64,000 bases of DNA, taken from assembly GCA_946415645.1 (NCBI GenBank), contig CAMKTJ010000001.1, positions 124,001-188,000 on the forward strand, given 5' to 3'. Of the stretch, positions 36,596 through 46,243 are shown in pieces; the stretch's first letter is position 1, and every line of letters begins with the position of its first letter. The stretch is from an uncultured Prevotellaceae bacterium. Lineage in GTDB: Bacteria > Bacteroidota > Bacteroidia > Bacteroidales > Bacteroidaceae. The position numbers and the translations under genes were made by a program. The notes beneath the pieces were generated by a model. The model did no database searches. It was not told where the DNA came from and saw only the letters and a list, made by a program, of their open reading frames with translations.

Positions 36596-37483
36596 TTATG
36601 GTTTCCAGTTAAGAATATTGCGGATAAGCCCCTGATATTTTGCTCTTTTCACTGCCGAGCCTTTGAAGAGGGTTTGGTATTGTTCCTGAGTGAGAGTTCG
36701 CCAGTCTTCTTCCCGCATGTTCAGAAGTTCGGGAGAAGGTTGGAAGGCTTCTTCTGTAGTCGGGTGTGATTCCTTGAATTGTGGACAGGCTCGTAGGCAG
36801 CGGTCGCATCCGTAGAAGGTGCGTCGCAGCTGTACATCGGCAGGTAGCTCTCCGCGGTTCTCTATAGTCTGATAGCTAAGACACAGTCGGGCATCCAGAC
36901 CGTCGGGGGTAAGTGCCGGACAAAGTGACTCCCAGCCGGAATATTCCTGTGGTGGTGAACAGATCGGCAAGTCGTAATGGTCAAACTCCTGTTCTGCAAA
37001 TATCTCACCCAAGAAGACGGTAGGGCCGTATCCGGGTACAGAGATTAAGTTGTTGCGACAAAACTCTCCAATACCGCTGCGCCATGCCCAGTATCTTTCC
37101 AATACGGGGGCTGTATCAACAAAGCAGCGTCCCTGTAGTCCTGCCTGCTGCATTAGTAACAGAAGACGCTGGCGCATCACATCATGGTAATCTTTGCCTT
37201 GTGCATAAAGGCTGATGCCAGGTTGCTGGTTACTTGGCATGTAGTTTAGGGCTACGCTGATAATGGTTTTCACCCCTGGATGCAAGAGGGTAGGTTGCAA
37301 ACGCATGTCAATGTGGCGCTGCATATATTCCATGTCGGCACAAAGACCTAACTGTATCCATCGTTGGAAATGCTGTGCGTACCATTCCTGGACAGGCTCG
37401 GCAGGAGCCATTCCACAGGCAACGAAGCCCAGACGCAGGGCCTGGGCTTTCAGATCTTTGCTATTCAATGGTACGGAATTCAT
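36596..37483 (-). CDS. queG: Epoxyqueuosine reductase, with first Fe-S motif missing
   Basis: QueG reduces epoxyqueuosine to queuosine in tRNA with cobalamin and two [4Fe-4S] clusters. LDARLCLSYQTIENRGELP and FYGCDRCLRACPQF are clear family signatures. The usual CxxCxxCxxxCP ahead of LDAR is reduced to YSGWESLCPAL, so three cluster-I cysteines are absent while the cluster-II ligands remain. The start at 37483 (MNSVPLNSK) overlaps the deacetylase gene by 23 bp and gives 295 residues, a little short. Other frames do not restore the cysteines. Confidence 0.85.
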   Translation of the reverse strand: MNSVPLNSKDLKAQALRLGFVACGMAPAEPVQEWYAQHFQRWIQLGLCADMEYMQRHIDMRLQPTLLHPGVKTIISVALNYMPSNQQPGISLYAQGKDYHDVMRQRLLLLMQQAGLQGRCFVDTAPVLERYWAWRSGIGEFCRNNLISVPGYGPTVFLGEIFAEQEFDHYDLPICSPPQEYSGWESLCPALTPDGLDARLCLSYQTIENRGELPADVQLRRTFYGCDRCLRACPQFKESHPTTEEAFQPSPELLNMREEDWRTLTQEQYQTLFKGSAVKRAKYQGLIRNILNWKP

Positions 37484-38075
37484 ATCCTTGTTCTTGCAGC
37501 CAGTTAAGTGCCTTGGGTAAGGCATGCTTTAGTTTGTCAATACTCTTGAGAGAATCATGGAAGGTGATGATGCTGCCTGGCCGAGTGTAGCGCTTGACAT
37601 TATTCAGTACGTCATCAGCAGTGAGCAGACGACTGTAATCTCGGGTCACTACATCCCACATTACCACTTTGATACCTACATGTCTTAAGACCCGATATTG
37701 TACGGTTCTGATCCATCCATGTGGCGGACGGAAGAGACGTGTGTGCAGAATCTCATCAGCCTTCTTGATGTTGGCCAGGTAGGTCCATGTAAAATGCCTC
37801 ATACCTGAGAGATGGTTATAGGTATGGTTACCTACTTGGTGCCCACGCCGACGGACTTCCTCTAGCAAATGAGGATATTTGACGGCATTTTCACCTACCA
37901 TAAAGAAGGTGGCTTTGGCATTGAAGCGGTCCAGTGTATCAAGGATAAAGGGAGTTGCCTCTGGGATAGGACCGTCATCAAAGGTCAGGTATACTGACTT
38001 CTGATGATGGTCCATTCTCCACAAGGCATGTGGGAAAAGCCAACGCAGGAATATTGCGGGTTGTTCTATTATCAC
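37461..38075 (-). CDS. Polysaccharide deacetylase (NodB/CE4 family)
   Basis: A 204-residue CE4 deacetylase: YLTFDDGPIPEA (catalytic and metal Asp), GNHTYNH (metal His pair), FRPPHGWI and the C-terminal IITFHDSLKS are all in place. No signal peptide is evident apart from a hydrophobic N-terminus (AIFLRWLFPHALW). It removes acetyl groups from a glycan, possibly peptidoglycan or an envelope polymer. It sits 3 bp after the GT117 gene, suggesting joint work on an envelope glycan. Confidence 0.88.
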   Translation of the reverse strand: MIIEQPAIFLRWLFPHALWRMDHHQKSVYLTFDDGPIPEATPFILDTLDRFNAKATFFMVGENAVKYPHLLEEVRRRGHQVGNHTYNHLSGMRHFTWTYLANIKKADEILHTRLFRPPHGWIRTVQYRVLRHVGIKVVMWDVVTRDYSRLLTADDVLNNVKRYTRPGSIITFHDSLKSIDKLKHALPKALNWLQEQGYEFRTIE

Positions 38076-38078
38076 TGA

Positions 38079-41000
38079 TTAGCTGTCTGCTTCTACAGTT
38101 CCCTCCTCCTCAGCAGATGTGCCGATGCCGGCGGCGCCATACAACTGGGTCTGCAGGACCTTGTTGAAGGTATCCAGCATCATCATCATCTCTTTGGCCT
38201 TGCTGCTTCCTGAGGCTTGCAATACCTCGGTTGCGGCATGCATCTGATAGAGGTAGTACATACAGTCTTTCTCGCTTTGCAACAACATCTTAGAGGGCAG
38301 GCTCAGGTACCAGTTCAGGTATTCGGCAGAGTTGACTGCTACAGGGAAAGATATATTCTCTGCCATCTTCTTGTTGCCGACGGCTATCCATGCCCGAGCC
38401 AGATCCAAAGAGTAACCGGCATAGTTGTGAGACAGGGTTGTTGGAGGCAGCACCTTTTCGGCATAAGCTATCAGGCGAGCCACCTTGTCTTTCTTACCTT
38501 CCTGCAACATGCGTGTTGCCAGTTGGGCAATCATGCGGCGATGGGTGTAGCACATACGGGTAACCGTCTCATCCAGATAGATGTTAGGATTGCTAACTCC
38601 ACCAAATGCGAAACGTGTCATGATGTTCTCGTACATTTTGTCGGTATCCATATCCTTGCCAGTCTCGCTGGTCTTGAAGGGAGTGATACGGCTGGCAAGA
38701 CCTTCCTGAACGAAGTAGTCACCCAGACAACCGTAATTATCCTTACCAACGGTGATGGCAACGTAGAGGGGACGCTCCCAGTTGCACTGGGCCAGCATCT
38801 CGTACATCATCATCTCGCTCTTGTAAACGGCACGCTTGCCCTTCAGGTTGATGTGCATATAATCAGGTATGCTGTCTCCGGCAATCATCATTCCACTACG
38901 ACGGACAGCCTCCTTATCTATAGTCAGGACGATGGAGTCAGTGGGGATAATCTGCAATTCAGGATTGCTGTTCAACACCCACTTGTCTATGATGTTACGT
39001 AACTCGTACGGATTGTCGCCCAGTACCTGATGCATCAGTACGGGATCGTTCTTGTATGCCTCTATGGCCTGCTCCAGTACTCCGGGACGAACGCTGACTC
39101 CCTCGCGGGTACCGGCCACATACTGCAGACGGCTCCAGTGAATGGGAACGGCGGGACTTTCATAGGCAGGACGCTTCATCTGGTCTATGTACCAGTCGGT
39201 CTGCAGATAAGAGAGGTTGCAGACGCGAGCATCAGTACGGAACTCCTCGGTCTCTTGTGCGTACCACAAGGGGAAGGTGTCGTTATCGCCGTTGGTGAAG
39301 ATGATTGGATTATTGTTCTGTGACAGTGTTTGCAGATAGTTACGACCGAAATCGCGACAGGTATAACGCCCTGAGCGGTCATGGTCATCCCATGTCTGTG
39401 AGGCCATCTGAATAGGCACCAGCACGCATAGGCAGCTCAGCACGGCGCAGAGCTTCTCGTTCTTGAGCACCTTCTGCAGATAGTCTGCAACAGCAGCAAC
39501 ACCCAGACCAACCCATATTGCAAAGGCGTAGAACGAACCAGCGTAAGCATAGTCACGTTCTCGGGGCTGCATAGGTGTCTGGTTCAGGTAGATAACAATT
39601 GCCAGACCTGTCATGAAGAACAGGAAGAAGACAATTCCGAATTGCTTTTCACCCTCATTGTTGTTCTCCTTGGTGTTACGGAACAACTGCCAGAAGAGGC
39701 CCAGCAAACCTAAGAGCAAAGGTAGGCAGTAGAATACGTTGTGTCCTTTGTTCAGACGCAGGTCGCTTGGCAGCTTGCTCTGGTCACCCAGACGTAGGTT
39801 ATCCAGGAAGGGAATACCTGTCAGCCAGTTTCCGTGTTCCCACTCGCCGTTGCCCTGAATGTCATTCTGTCGTCCGGCAAAGTTCCACATGAAGTAACGC
39901 CAGTACATGAAGTTAACCTGATAGCTCAGGAAGAAACGGATGTTTTCCAGCATGGTTGGGGTCTTTACCTGTATCATTTCGCCGCAGCGTTCATAGCTCT
40001 TGGTGTTACCCTTTACACCTCCCATCCAACTTTCGTAAGCAGCGGCATGTGCCTCGCTATACATACGGGGGAAGAGCATGTTTTGCTGGTAAACGTACTT
40101 CATGTTGTAACGCTGAATCTCGTAGCGGTCGGGCTCTTCGGGGTTAGCTTTCTCTTTACGCTGATATACGGGTCCCTTCTTCTCGCTAACGGGAACGCAA
40201 TAGTTACCTTCAACCCTCAGTTTCACCTGACTTGTATAAGCCTGTCCGTAAAACAGGGGACGGTCTCCGTACTGGTCACGACTCAGATAGGTTCCCAGGG
40301 TAAAGATGTCCTCGGGAGAGTTCTGGTCCATGGGCGTATTGGCAGAGCTGCGGATGACTATCACAGCGTATGAGCTGTAGCCAATCATAATCATGAGCAT
40401 ACACAACAGACTGGTATTCATCATACGTGCGGTGACGAAGGTCTTTCCATCCTTCTTGAATCGCAACAGCACAAACAGGGCTGCCAGGATGACAATGCCC
40501 ATCACTATGCTGGTGATGCCGTATCCGTAGAAGGGAATACCCAGCATGCCCACACTCAGCAGGTAAGAGATGTTCATGCGCATGCGGCTCTTCTGGCGAC
40601 GTGTTTCCCAGATGCTCCAGAGCACAATAGCCACCAATAATATAATGTATATGATAAGACCTGTATTGAAAGGATAGTTCAACTGGTTTACAAACAGCAG
40701 TTCGAACCATCCGCCTACCTTAACAATACCGGGAACGATACCGTACAGCACAGCTGCTATCAGTACAGCACTACCTACTACAGATAGCAGGGCACCCTTC
40801 AGATTAGCGTTCTTAGCCTTCTTGTAGTAATAAACAAGCACCAAAGCAGGTACGCAGAGCAGGTTTAGCAAGTGAACGCCAATGCTAAGTCCGGTAAGGT
40901 AGGCTATGAGGATAAGCCAGCGGTCGCTGCCAGGCTCGTCAGCATGATCTTCCCACTTCAGCATCAGCCAGAACACCACAGCGGTAAAGAGGCTACTGTA

Positions 41001-41444
41001 GGCATACACCTCGCCCTCTACGGCACTGAACCAGAATGTATCAGAGAAAGTATAGACCAAGGCACCTGTCAGGGCACTTGCCTCTACGGTAATAAGCTGG
41101 GCAATGTTCTTCAGTTGACCATTCTCGCCTACAAGCTTACGTCCCAGATGACTGATACTCCAGAACAGGAACATGACACAAGCGGCACTGAACAGGGCGC
41201 TCATGGTGTTGACCATGCGTGCTACCAATGCAGGGTCGCTGACAAACTGGGTAAACAGGTTTGCTGTAAGCATAAAAAAGGGTGCCCCAGGGGGATGACC
41301 AACTTCCAGCTTGTAAGCTGTGGTGATGAACTCAGGGCAGTCCCAGAAACTTGCCGTAGGCTCTATCGTGCTGCAATACACGAAGGCCGCAATGGCAAAG
41401 GTAATCCAACCCATCAGGTTGTCTACTAATCTGAACTGTTTCAT
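38079..41444 (-). CDS. GT117/DUF2723 multi-pass membrane glycosyltransferase
   Basis: A 1121-residue inner-membrane protein of the DUF2723 family, now grouped with glycosyltransferase family 117 and resembling protein O-mannosyltransferases. The N-terminal STIEPTASFWDCPEFITTAY with an Asp between the first helices, and HPPGAPFFMLTANLF, are hallmarks. About ten helices are followed by the conserved TPMQPRERDYAYAGSF and a large C-terminal soluble part. Bacteroidetes have general protein O-glycosylation, a plausible but unproven role. It heads an operon with the deacetylase and queG. Confidence 0.85.
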   Translation of the reverse strand: MKQFRLVDNLMGWITFAIAAFVYCSTIEPTASFWDCPEFITTAYKLEVGHPPGAPFFMLTANLFTQFVSDPALVARMVNTMSALFSAACVMFLFWSISHLGRKLVGENGQLKNIAQLITVEASALTGALVYTFSDTFWFSAVEGEVYAYSSLFTAVVFWLMLKWEDHADEPGSDRWLILIAYLTGLSIGVHLLNLLCVPALVLVYYYKKAKNANLKGALLSVVGSAVLIAAVLYGIVPGIVKVGGWFELLFVNQLNYPFNTGLIIYIILLVAIVLWSIWETRRQKSRMRMNISYLLSVGMLGIPFYGYGITSIVMGIVILAALFVLLRFKKDGKTFVTARMMNTSLLCMLMIMIGYSSYAVIVIRSSANTPMDQNSPEDIFTLGTYLSRDQYGDRPLFYGQAYTSQVKLRVEGNYCVPVSEKKGPVYQRKEKANPEEPDRYEIQRYNMKYVYQQNMLFPRMYSEAHAAAYESWMGGVKGNTKSYERCGEMIQVKTPTMLENIRFFLSYQVNFMYWRYFMWNFAGRQNDIQGNGEWEHGNWLTGIPFLDNLRLGDQSKLPSDLRLNKGHNVFYCLPLLLGLLGLFWQLFRNTKENNNEGEKQFGIVFFLFFMTGLAIVIYLNQTPMQPRERDYAYAGSFYAFAIWVGLGVAAVADYLQKVLKNEKLCAVLSCLCVLVPIQMASQTWDDHDRSGRYTCRDFGRNYLQTLSQNNNPIIFTNGDNDTFPLWYAQETEEFRTDARVCNLSYLQTDWYIDQMKRPAYESPAVPIHWSRLQYVAGTREGVSVRPGVLEQAIEAYKNDPVLMHQVLGDNPYELRNIIDKWVLNSNPELQIIPTDSIVLTIDKEAVRRSGMMIAGDSIPDYMHINLKGKRAVYKSEMMMYEMLAQCNWERPLYVAITVGKDNYGCLGDYFVQEGLASRITPFKTSETGKDMDTDKMYENIMTRFAFGGVSNPNIYLDETVTRMCYTHRRMIAQLATRMLQEGKKDKVARLIAYAEKVLPPTTLSHNYAGYSLDLARAWIAVGNKKMAENISFPVAVNSAEYLNWYLSLPSKMLLQSEKDCMYYLYQMHAATEVLQASGSSKAKEMMMMLDTFNKVLQTQLYGAAGIGTSAEEEGTVEADS

Positions 41445-41485
41445 TTAGTGGTGTGTATTTTAGTTGTTTTTTCGTTTTCGCTGTG

Positions 41486-41493
41486 CAAAAATA
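41486..41493 (-). promoter_or_regulatory. -7 element for the GT117 operon
   Basis: TATTTTTG on the minus strand, 42 bp before the ATG. No TTTG at -33. Confidence 0.45.
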
Positions 41494-41533
41494 CTATTTT
41501 TCTTTCTCTTTTCTTCCTCTGCAGCCAAAATTA

Positions 41534-41989
41534 TTATCCTTTAACCATGTTCAGCACCATAATTAGTATTCCATAACGTATGGCTTTGCCAAACAGGATG
41601 CTTATGAAGGAGAATCCGATGTTCGCCCTCATGTATCCCAGTGTTACGGACAAGGCACTTCCCAAAATGGGCAGGAAACAGAAGAATCCCATCCAGGCAC
41701 CGCGTCCCTGAAGCCATTGCTGGGTCTTCTCCACCTTCTCGCGTTTTACGTGCAGGTATTTCTCTATCCACTCTATCTTTCCCAGGCTACCCACCCAGTA
41801 GTTGAACATACTGCCCAGCACATTTCCTACGGTGGCGCTTACAAACAAAGACCAGGGTTTCAGACCCGCCATCAGCAGACCCGCTAATAGTGTCTCGCTG
41901 CTGAAGGGGAAGACGCTACCGGCTATGAATGCTGCAATACCCATGCCCCAGTATCCCAGGGGCATTATATATTGAATGATGTCATCCAT
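41534..41989 (-). CDS. DedA/YqaA-type VTT membrane protein
   Basis: A 151-residue integral membrane protein with the VTT (SNARE-associated) features of the YqaA branch: PFSSETLLAGLLMAGLKP, ATVGNVLGSMFNYWVG and the re-entrant FFCFLPILGSALSVTLGYMR. Family members act in envelope homeostasis and lipid flipping. It overlaps the upstream membrane protein gene by 25 bp, indicating translational coupling. Confidence 0.85.
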   Translation of the reverse strand: MDDIIQYIMPLGYWGMGIAAFIAGSVFPFSSETLLAGLLMAGLKPWSLFVSATVGNVLGSMFNYWVGSLGKIEWIEKYLHVKREKVEKTQQWLQGRGAWMGFFCFLPILGSALSVTLGYMRANIGFSFISILFGKAIRYGILIMVLNMVKG

Positions 41990-42915
41990 AAGTTGAAATA
42001 AGCCATTGCGCCGCAGAGCAGCAGAGACAGAATAAAGAATATATTGCTAAGCCAGCTGCCCGTAAGTGAGAAATAATGGGCAATAAGTGGGCTGGCGCTT
42101 GCTACCAGCAGGGCCATGGTGGTCTGATACTGGCAGGGCTGTAGCAGCAGGTATAGAATAAGCAGAAAGGTTTGTAATGTATAAATATAGAGTATCATTC
42201 TGACGTGAATCTTATCATTGTATTTGGTTTGCAGATAATGAATCATTCCTACTATGCTGAGTAGGCATACAAAGCCGATCGACACATGACTGGCAAGGGG
42301 CAGATCTACTAATGCCTGCCATGAAACCGGCTGCCATTCCAGATGGCGGCTCAGGACTTCCATCACCATGTCTGTCTTATTCGTAAAGAAGCACCATATG
42401 GCCCAGCACCAATAGGGCGTTGCCATTCCCAATATGCCTGCCCAGAATCCGCGCCATGTAAGGGAGCGCAGGAATCCTATCAGGTAAAGGTAGTAGAGGA
42501 TGCCCATAAACAGCATGGCAGATGAGAAGATACTGCCTACTCCCAGGAACAGAAAGCTGTGGTAGATCCATATGGTGGAATCATACAGTTGGTAGCAACG
42601 GAATAGCAGGTAGTAGCTCATTGTCAGACAGATGGCGCAGATGGCTGGCGCTCCCCATGGATGCATGAAGGATAGACTGGCGGCTAGCATGAGCCATACG
42701 CAAGCCATCATACGGGTGCGGATGCGGATGATGTGCTGCACGCCATTTGTTTCCATGCAGATATAAGTGGTAAAGGCACACAATAGCCAGCCTAGAATGT
42801 TGCTCAGAGCAAATGACTGCTGCGGCCACCACCATAGGATGGTAGCCAAAACAGCACAGACGGGCATTGTTGCCACGCTCTCTGCAACTTTATTCTGGAA
42901 TCGGTTGTGTACCAT
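41965..42915 (-). CDS. Multi-pass membrane protein, function unknown
   Basis: A 316-residue protein with roughly nine hydrophobic helices (for example LILYLLLQPCQYQTTMALLV, FLFLGVGSIFSSAMLFMGIL). No family certain; DUF6427-like proteins of Bacteroidetes look similar. It lies between purD and the DedA-like gene in one co-directional group. Its ATG lies in a GGTCAATGGTCAATGG junction repeat. Confidence 0.7.
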   Translation of the reverse strand: MVHNRFQNKVAESVATMPVCAVLATILWWWPQQSFALSNILGWLLCAFTTYICMETNGVQHIIRIRTRMMACVWLMLAASLSFMHPWGAPAICAICLTMSYYLLFRCYQLYDSTIWIYHSFLFLGVGSIFSSAMLFMGILYYLYLIGFLRSLTWRGFWAGILGMATPYWCWAIWCFFTNKTDMVMEVLSRHLEWQPVSWQALVDLPLASHVSIGFVCLLSIVGMIHYLQTKYNDKIHVRMILYIYTLQTFLLILYLLLQPCQYQTTMALLVASASPLIAHYFSLTGSWLSNIFFILSLLLCGAMAYFNLWMTSFNI

Positions 42916-42954
42916 TGACCATTGACCAAGCTCGCTAACCTCTAACCTCTTGGC
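42911..42954 (-). repeat. Junction microrepeat, GGTCAATGGTCAATGG type
   Basis: GAGGTTAGAGGTTAG followed by GGTCAATGGTCAATGG bridges the purD stop and the next start, supplying the ATG. Confidence 0.6.
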
Positions 42955-44241
42955 TTACAAATCTGCTCCTATATCTCTGCGGAAGTATTTATCCTGGAAC
43001 TGAATCTTCTGTGCTTCGGTGAAGCTCTTCTTCAGGGCCTCGGCTTTGTCTGCTCCATAGCTGCTGACAGCTATCACACGACCGCCGTTGGTAACAACCT
43101 CTCCATTTTTCAGGGCTGTTCCTGCATGGAAGACTACGCTGCCCTCAACCTGATCTATGCCGCTGATAGGATAGCCCTTCTGATAACTTCCGGGATAACC
43201 GCCGCTAACCAGCATCACGCAGACAGCACTGCGGTTGTCGAACTCTACATTGCGCTGTGCCAAAGTTCCTGTGGCGACACCCTCAAAGAGGTCAACGATA
43301 TCGCTCTTCAGACGTAGCATCACGGTCTCTGTTTCGGGGTCGCCCATGCGGACGTTGTACTCAATGACGTAAGGCTCAGGTTCGCCGGTGGGAGTGTTGG
43401 TACGGTTGATGAGGCCGAAGAAGATAAAGCCCTTATAGTCTATGCCCTCAGCTGCCAAACCTTCTACGGTAGGACGTATGATGCGGTCCTCTACCTTCTT
43501 CATCCATTCTGTTGTGGCAAAGGGAACGGGACTTACACTGCCCATACCACCGGTGTTCAGACCGGTGTCGCCCTCACCGATGCGCTTGTAGTCCTTGGCC
43601 TCGGGCAGGATCTTGTAGTCCTTACCATCTGTCAGAACAAACACAGAGCACTCTATGCCACTCATGAATTCCTCAATTACTACACGACTGCTGGCATTGC
43701 CGAACATACCGCCCAGCATATCCTCCAGTTCCTTCTCTGCCTCTTCCAGTGTGGGCAGAATCAGCACGCCCTTACCGGCACAGAGACCGTCGGCCTTCAG
43801 TACATAGGGGGGCTGCAGGGTCTTCAGGAATGCTTTTCCCTCCTGCAGGTGTTCGCCGTCGAAGGTCTGATAGGCTGCAGTGGGGATGTTATGACGCTGC
43901 ATGAAACCCTTGGCAAAGTCCTTGCTGCCTTCCATTACGGCACCGGCCTTGCTAGGACCTATCACGGGGATGTTTTTCAGTTCAGCATCGTTTTTGAAAT
44001 AGTCATAGATGCCCTTTACCAATGGATCTTCGGGACCTACTACTACCATCTGAACTCGGTTTCTCAAGACAAAGACCTTGATAGCTTCAAAGTCGTCTGC
44101 CTTTATATTTATGTTCTCGCCCACCGTTGCTGTTCCGGCATTACCAGGGGCAATAAAAAGTTTCTCACATTTCTGGCTCTGAGCGATTTTCCAAGCTAAG
44201 GCGTGCTCACGACCGCCACTTCCTAACAATAATACTACCAT
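42955..44241 (-). CDS. purD: Phosphoribosylamine--glycine ligase
   Basis: PurD makes glycinamide ribonucleotide in de novo purine synthesis. [20 protein letters not shown] at the N-terminus, the ATP-grasp segments and [24 protein letters not shown] are characteristic. Length 428 is normal. The gene begins 4 bp after the DPP IV gene. Confidence 0.97.
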   Translation of the reverse strand: MVVLLLGSGGREHALAWKIAQSQKCEKLFIAPGNAGTATVGENINIKADDFEAIKVFVLRNRVQMVVVGPEDPLVKGIYDYFKNDAELKNIPVIGPSKAGAVMEGSKDFAKGFMQRHNIPTAAYQTFDGEHLQEGKAFLKTLQPPYVLKADGLCAGKGVLILPTLEEAEKELEDMLGGMFGNASSRVVIEEFMSGIECSVFVLTDGKDYKILPEAKDYKRIGEGDTGLNTGGMGSVSPVPFATTEWMKKVEDRIIRPTVEGLAAEGIDYKGFIFFGLINRTNTPTGEPEPYVIEYNVRMGDPETETVMLRLKSDIVDLFEGVATGTLAQRNVEFDNRSAVCVMLVSGGYPGSYQKGYPISGIDQVEGSVVFHAGTALKNGEVVTNGGRVIAVSSYGADKAEALKKSFTEAQKIQFQDKYFRRDIGADL

Positions 44242-44245
44242 ATCG

Positions 44246-46243
44246 TTACTTTAAATAATCTTCAAAATACTGAGTGATTCTCTCGTGCAGATGCACACTC
44301 TTGTGCCCTGCCATGTTGTGACCCTCTCCGGGATAAGCGTAGAAGTCGGGCTGTGTGCCGGCCTCGGCGCAGGCATTCAGGAACTGCAGAGAGTGCTGAG
44401 GCACGCAGACAGGGTCGTTCATGCCGATGATAATCTGCAGCTTGCCCTTCAGGTTCTTAGCCTTGTTGATGCAACTTGCCTGTTCGTAGCCCTCGGGATT
44501 CTGCTCGGGGGTGTCCATATAGCGCTCTCCGTACATTACCTCGTACCACTTCCAGTCTATGACGGGACCACCGGCAACGCCCACCTTGAAGACATCAGGA
44601 TAGGTGGTCATCAGGGATGTTGTCATGAAGCCACCGAAGCTCCAGCCGTGAACGCCCAGTCTGTTGGCATCCACATAGGGAAGGCTCTTCAGGTACTCAA
44701 TGCCGCACATCTGGTCCTGCATCTCAATCTGACCCAGGTGGCGGAAGGTGGCCTGTTCGAAGTCACGACCGCGGTCCTCGCTGCCTCTGTTGTCTATGCT
44801 GAAGACAATGTAGCCCTTCTGTGCCATGTAGGTATCCCAGCTACGGCTGCCCCAGTGCCATGATGCCTCTACGCAATGGGCATGAGGACCGCCATAGACG
44901 TACAGTACAGCGGGGTATTTCTTGTTGGGATCGAAGTCGGCGGGCTTCACGATGCGCCAGTACAGGTCGGTCTTGCCATCGGCAGCCTTTACGGTTCCCT
45001 GCTCGAAGATAGGCTGGTACCACTCCTCCCAAGGGTTGGGGGCTGTCTGCAACAGGGTGCTTTTGCCCGTCTTGGTGTTGGTTACGGCACAGGCACGGGG
45101 CACATCGGGCTCCTGCCAAGTGTCAAGCAGCCAGAGGCCGTCCTCAGACAGCTTGGCCTGGTGAACGCCCTTGCCGTTGTCCAGCAGGGTGCGCTTCTTG
45201 GTCTTTATATTCAGACTGTAGATATTGCGCTGGAGATCATTAGCTTCCTTGGTGATGAGGATGGCGCTCTTGGTGGCGGGGCAGAAGCCCACAATGTCCT
45301 TCACCTCCCAGGGGCCCTTGGTCAGCTGACCCAGGTCTTTGCCCTCTGTATCCATCAGGTAGAGGTGGGTATAGCCGTCCTTCCAGCTCCAGTAGATGAA
45401 CTTGCTGTCGTCCCAGGGCAGGAAAGTAATGGGATGGCGGGGCTCTACGTACTTGTTGCTGGTTTCTGTGTAGAGGGTCTTCAGCTTGTTGCCAGTAGCT
45501 ACATCATAGGCGGCCAGCGTGCAGTGGTTCTGGTCGCGGTTCAACTCGAAGAGATAGAGCGTCTTGCCGTCCGGAGCCCAAGAGATATTGGTAAAGTAGC
45601 GGTCGGTAGGGTCGCCAACATTTAGATAGATGGTCTTCTCCGTTTCCAGATCAAAGATGCCGATGGTAACCTGATGCGAGGTCATGCCTGCCATGGGATA
45701 CTTGTCGGGTTCCAGTTCAGCCTCACGCTTGAAGGTGTTCACCTGAGGATAGTCGGCTACCATACTCTGGTCCATGCGGTAGAAGGCCAGTTTCTTGCCA
45801 TCCTTGCTCCAGAAGGTACCTTTGTAGATGCCGAACTCATCGCGGTGAACGCTCTGGCCATAGACAATCTCGCGTGAGCCGTCGGAAGAAAGCTGCACAT
45901 CATGTCCGTCGGCATAACGGACCCACAGATTGTTGTCGCGCAGGAAGGCAGCAGCGTTTGATGCCTTGCACCATTCCAGAATACCTCTGGGATTGGGGCG
46001 GTCCTGCTTCTCCTCTGTAGCCTGATACTCTGTTGTCTTGCCGTTGGCGGGGTTAACCTCGTAGGTCTTGTCACCGTCTTTGAAGATCAGTTTCCCTTCG
46101 CGCCAGCTGTAGTTCCATCGTTGCGGAACGGAAACGCTGTAGTTCTTTCCGCCGAAGTTCAGTTCCTCCAGTGTAAACAGTTTCTGTGCCATTGCTTGGG
46201 TTGCAGCCACTAGCAGTGTGGCCAATATCAATTTAGTCTTCAT
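44246..46243 (-). CDS. Dipeptidyl peptidase IV (S9B), exported
   Basis: A periplasmic serine peptidase removing Xaa-Pro dipeptides, common in peptide-fermenting Bacteroidales. The signal peptide ends TQAMA; a beta-propeller spans about 30-400, and an alpha/beta-hydrolase domain carries Ser near 536 (HGWSFGGFM), Asp near 609 (GMNDPVCVP) and His near 640 (GEGHNMAGH). The open frame extends to 46402 but only by translating the methyltransferase tail; [10 protein letters not shown] at 46243 is the start (665 residues), overlapping the upstream gene by 11 bp. Confidence 0.92.
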   Translation of the reverse strand: MKTKLILATLLVAATQAMAQKLFTLEELNFGGKNYSVSVPQRWNYSWREGKLIFKDGDKTYEVNPANGKTTEYQATEEKQDRPNPRGILEWCKASNAAAFLRDNNLWVRYADGHDVQLSSDGSREIVYGQSVHRDEFGIYKGTFWSKDGKKLAFYRMDQSMVADYPQVNTFKREAELEPDKYPMAGMTSHQVTIGIFDLETEKTIYLNVGDPTDRYFTNISWAPDGKTLYLFELNRDQNHCTLAAYDVATGNKLKTLYTETSNKYVEPRHPITFLPWDDSKFIYWSWKDGYTHLYLMDTEGKDLGQLTKGPWEVKDIVGFCPATKSAILITKEANDLQRNIYSLNIKTKKRTLLDNGKGVHQAKLSEDGLWLLDTWQEPDVPRACAVTNTKTGKSTLLQTAPNPWEEWYQPIFEQGTVKAADGKTDLYWRIVKPADFDPNKKYPAVLYVYGGPHAHCVEASWHWGSRSWDTYMAQKGYIVFSIDNRGSEDRGRDFEQATFRHLGQIEMQDQMCGIEYLKSLPYVDANRLGVHGWSFGGFMTTSLMTTYPDVFKVGVAGGPVIDWKWYEVMYGERYMDTPEQNPEGYEQASCINKAKNLKGKLQIIIGMNDPVCVPQHSLQFLNACAEAGTQPDFYAYPGEGHNMAGHKSVHLHERITQYFEDYLK

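Noticed and set aside
36860..36990. Frameshift explaining the missing QueG cysteines
   Set aside because: I translated the other two frames across the stretch; neither restores the CxxCxxC motif and the reading frame is continuous on both sides.
38217..39002. 261-codon plus-strand frame opposite the GT117 gene
   Set aside because: Antisense shadow of a conserved membrane protein; no start context.
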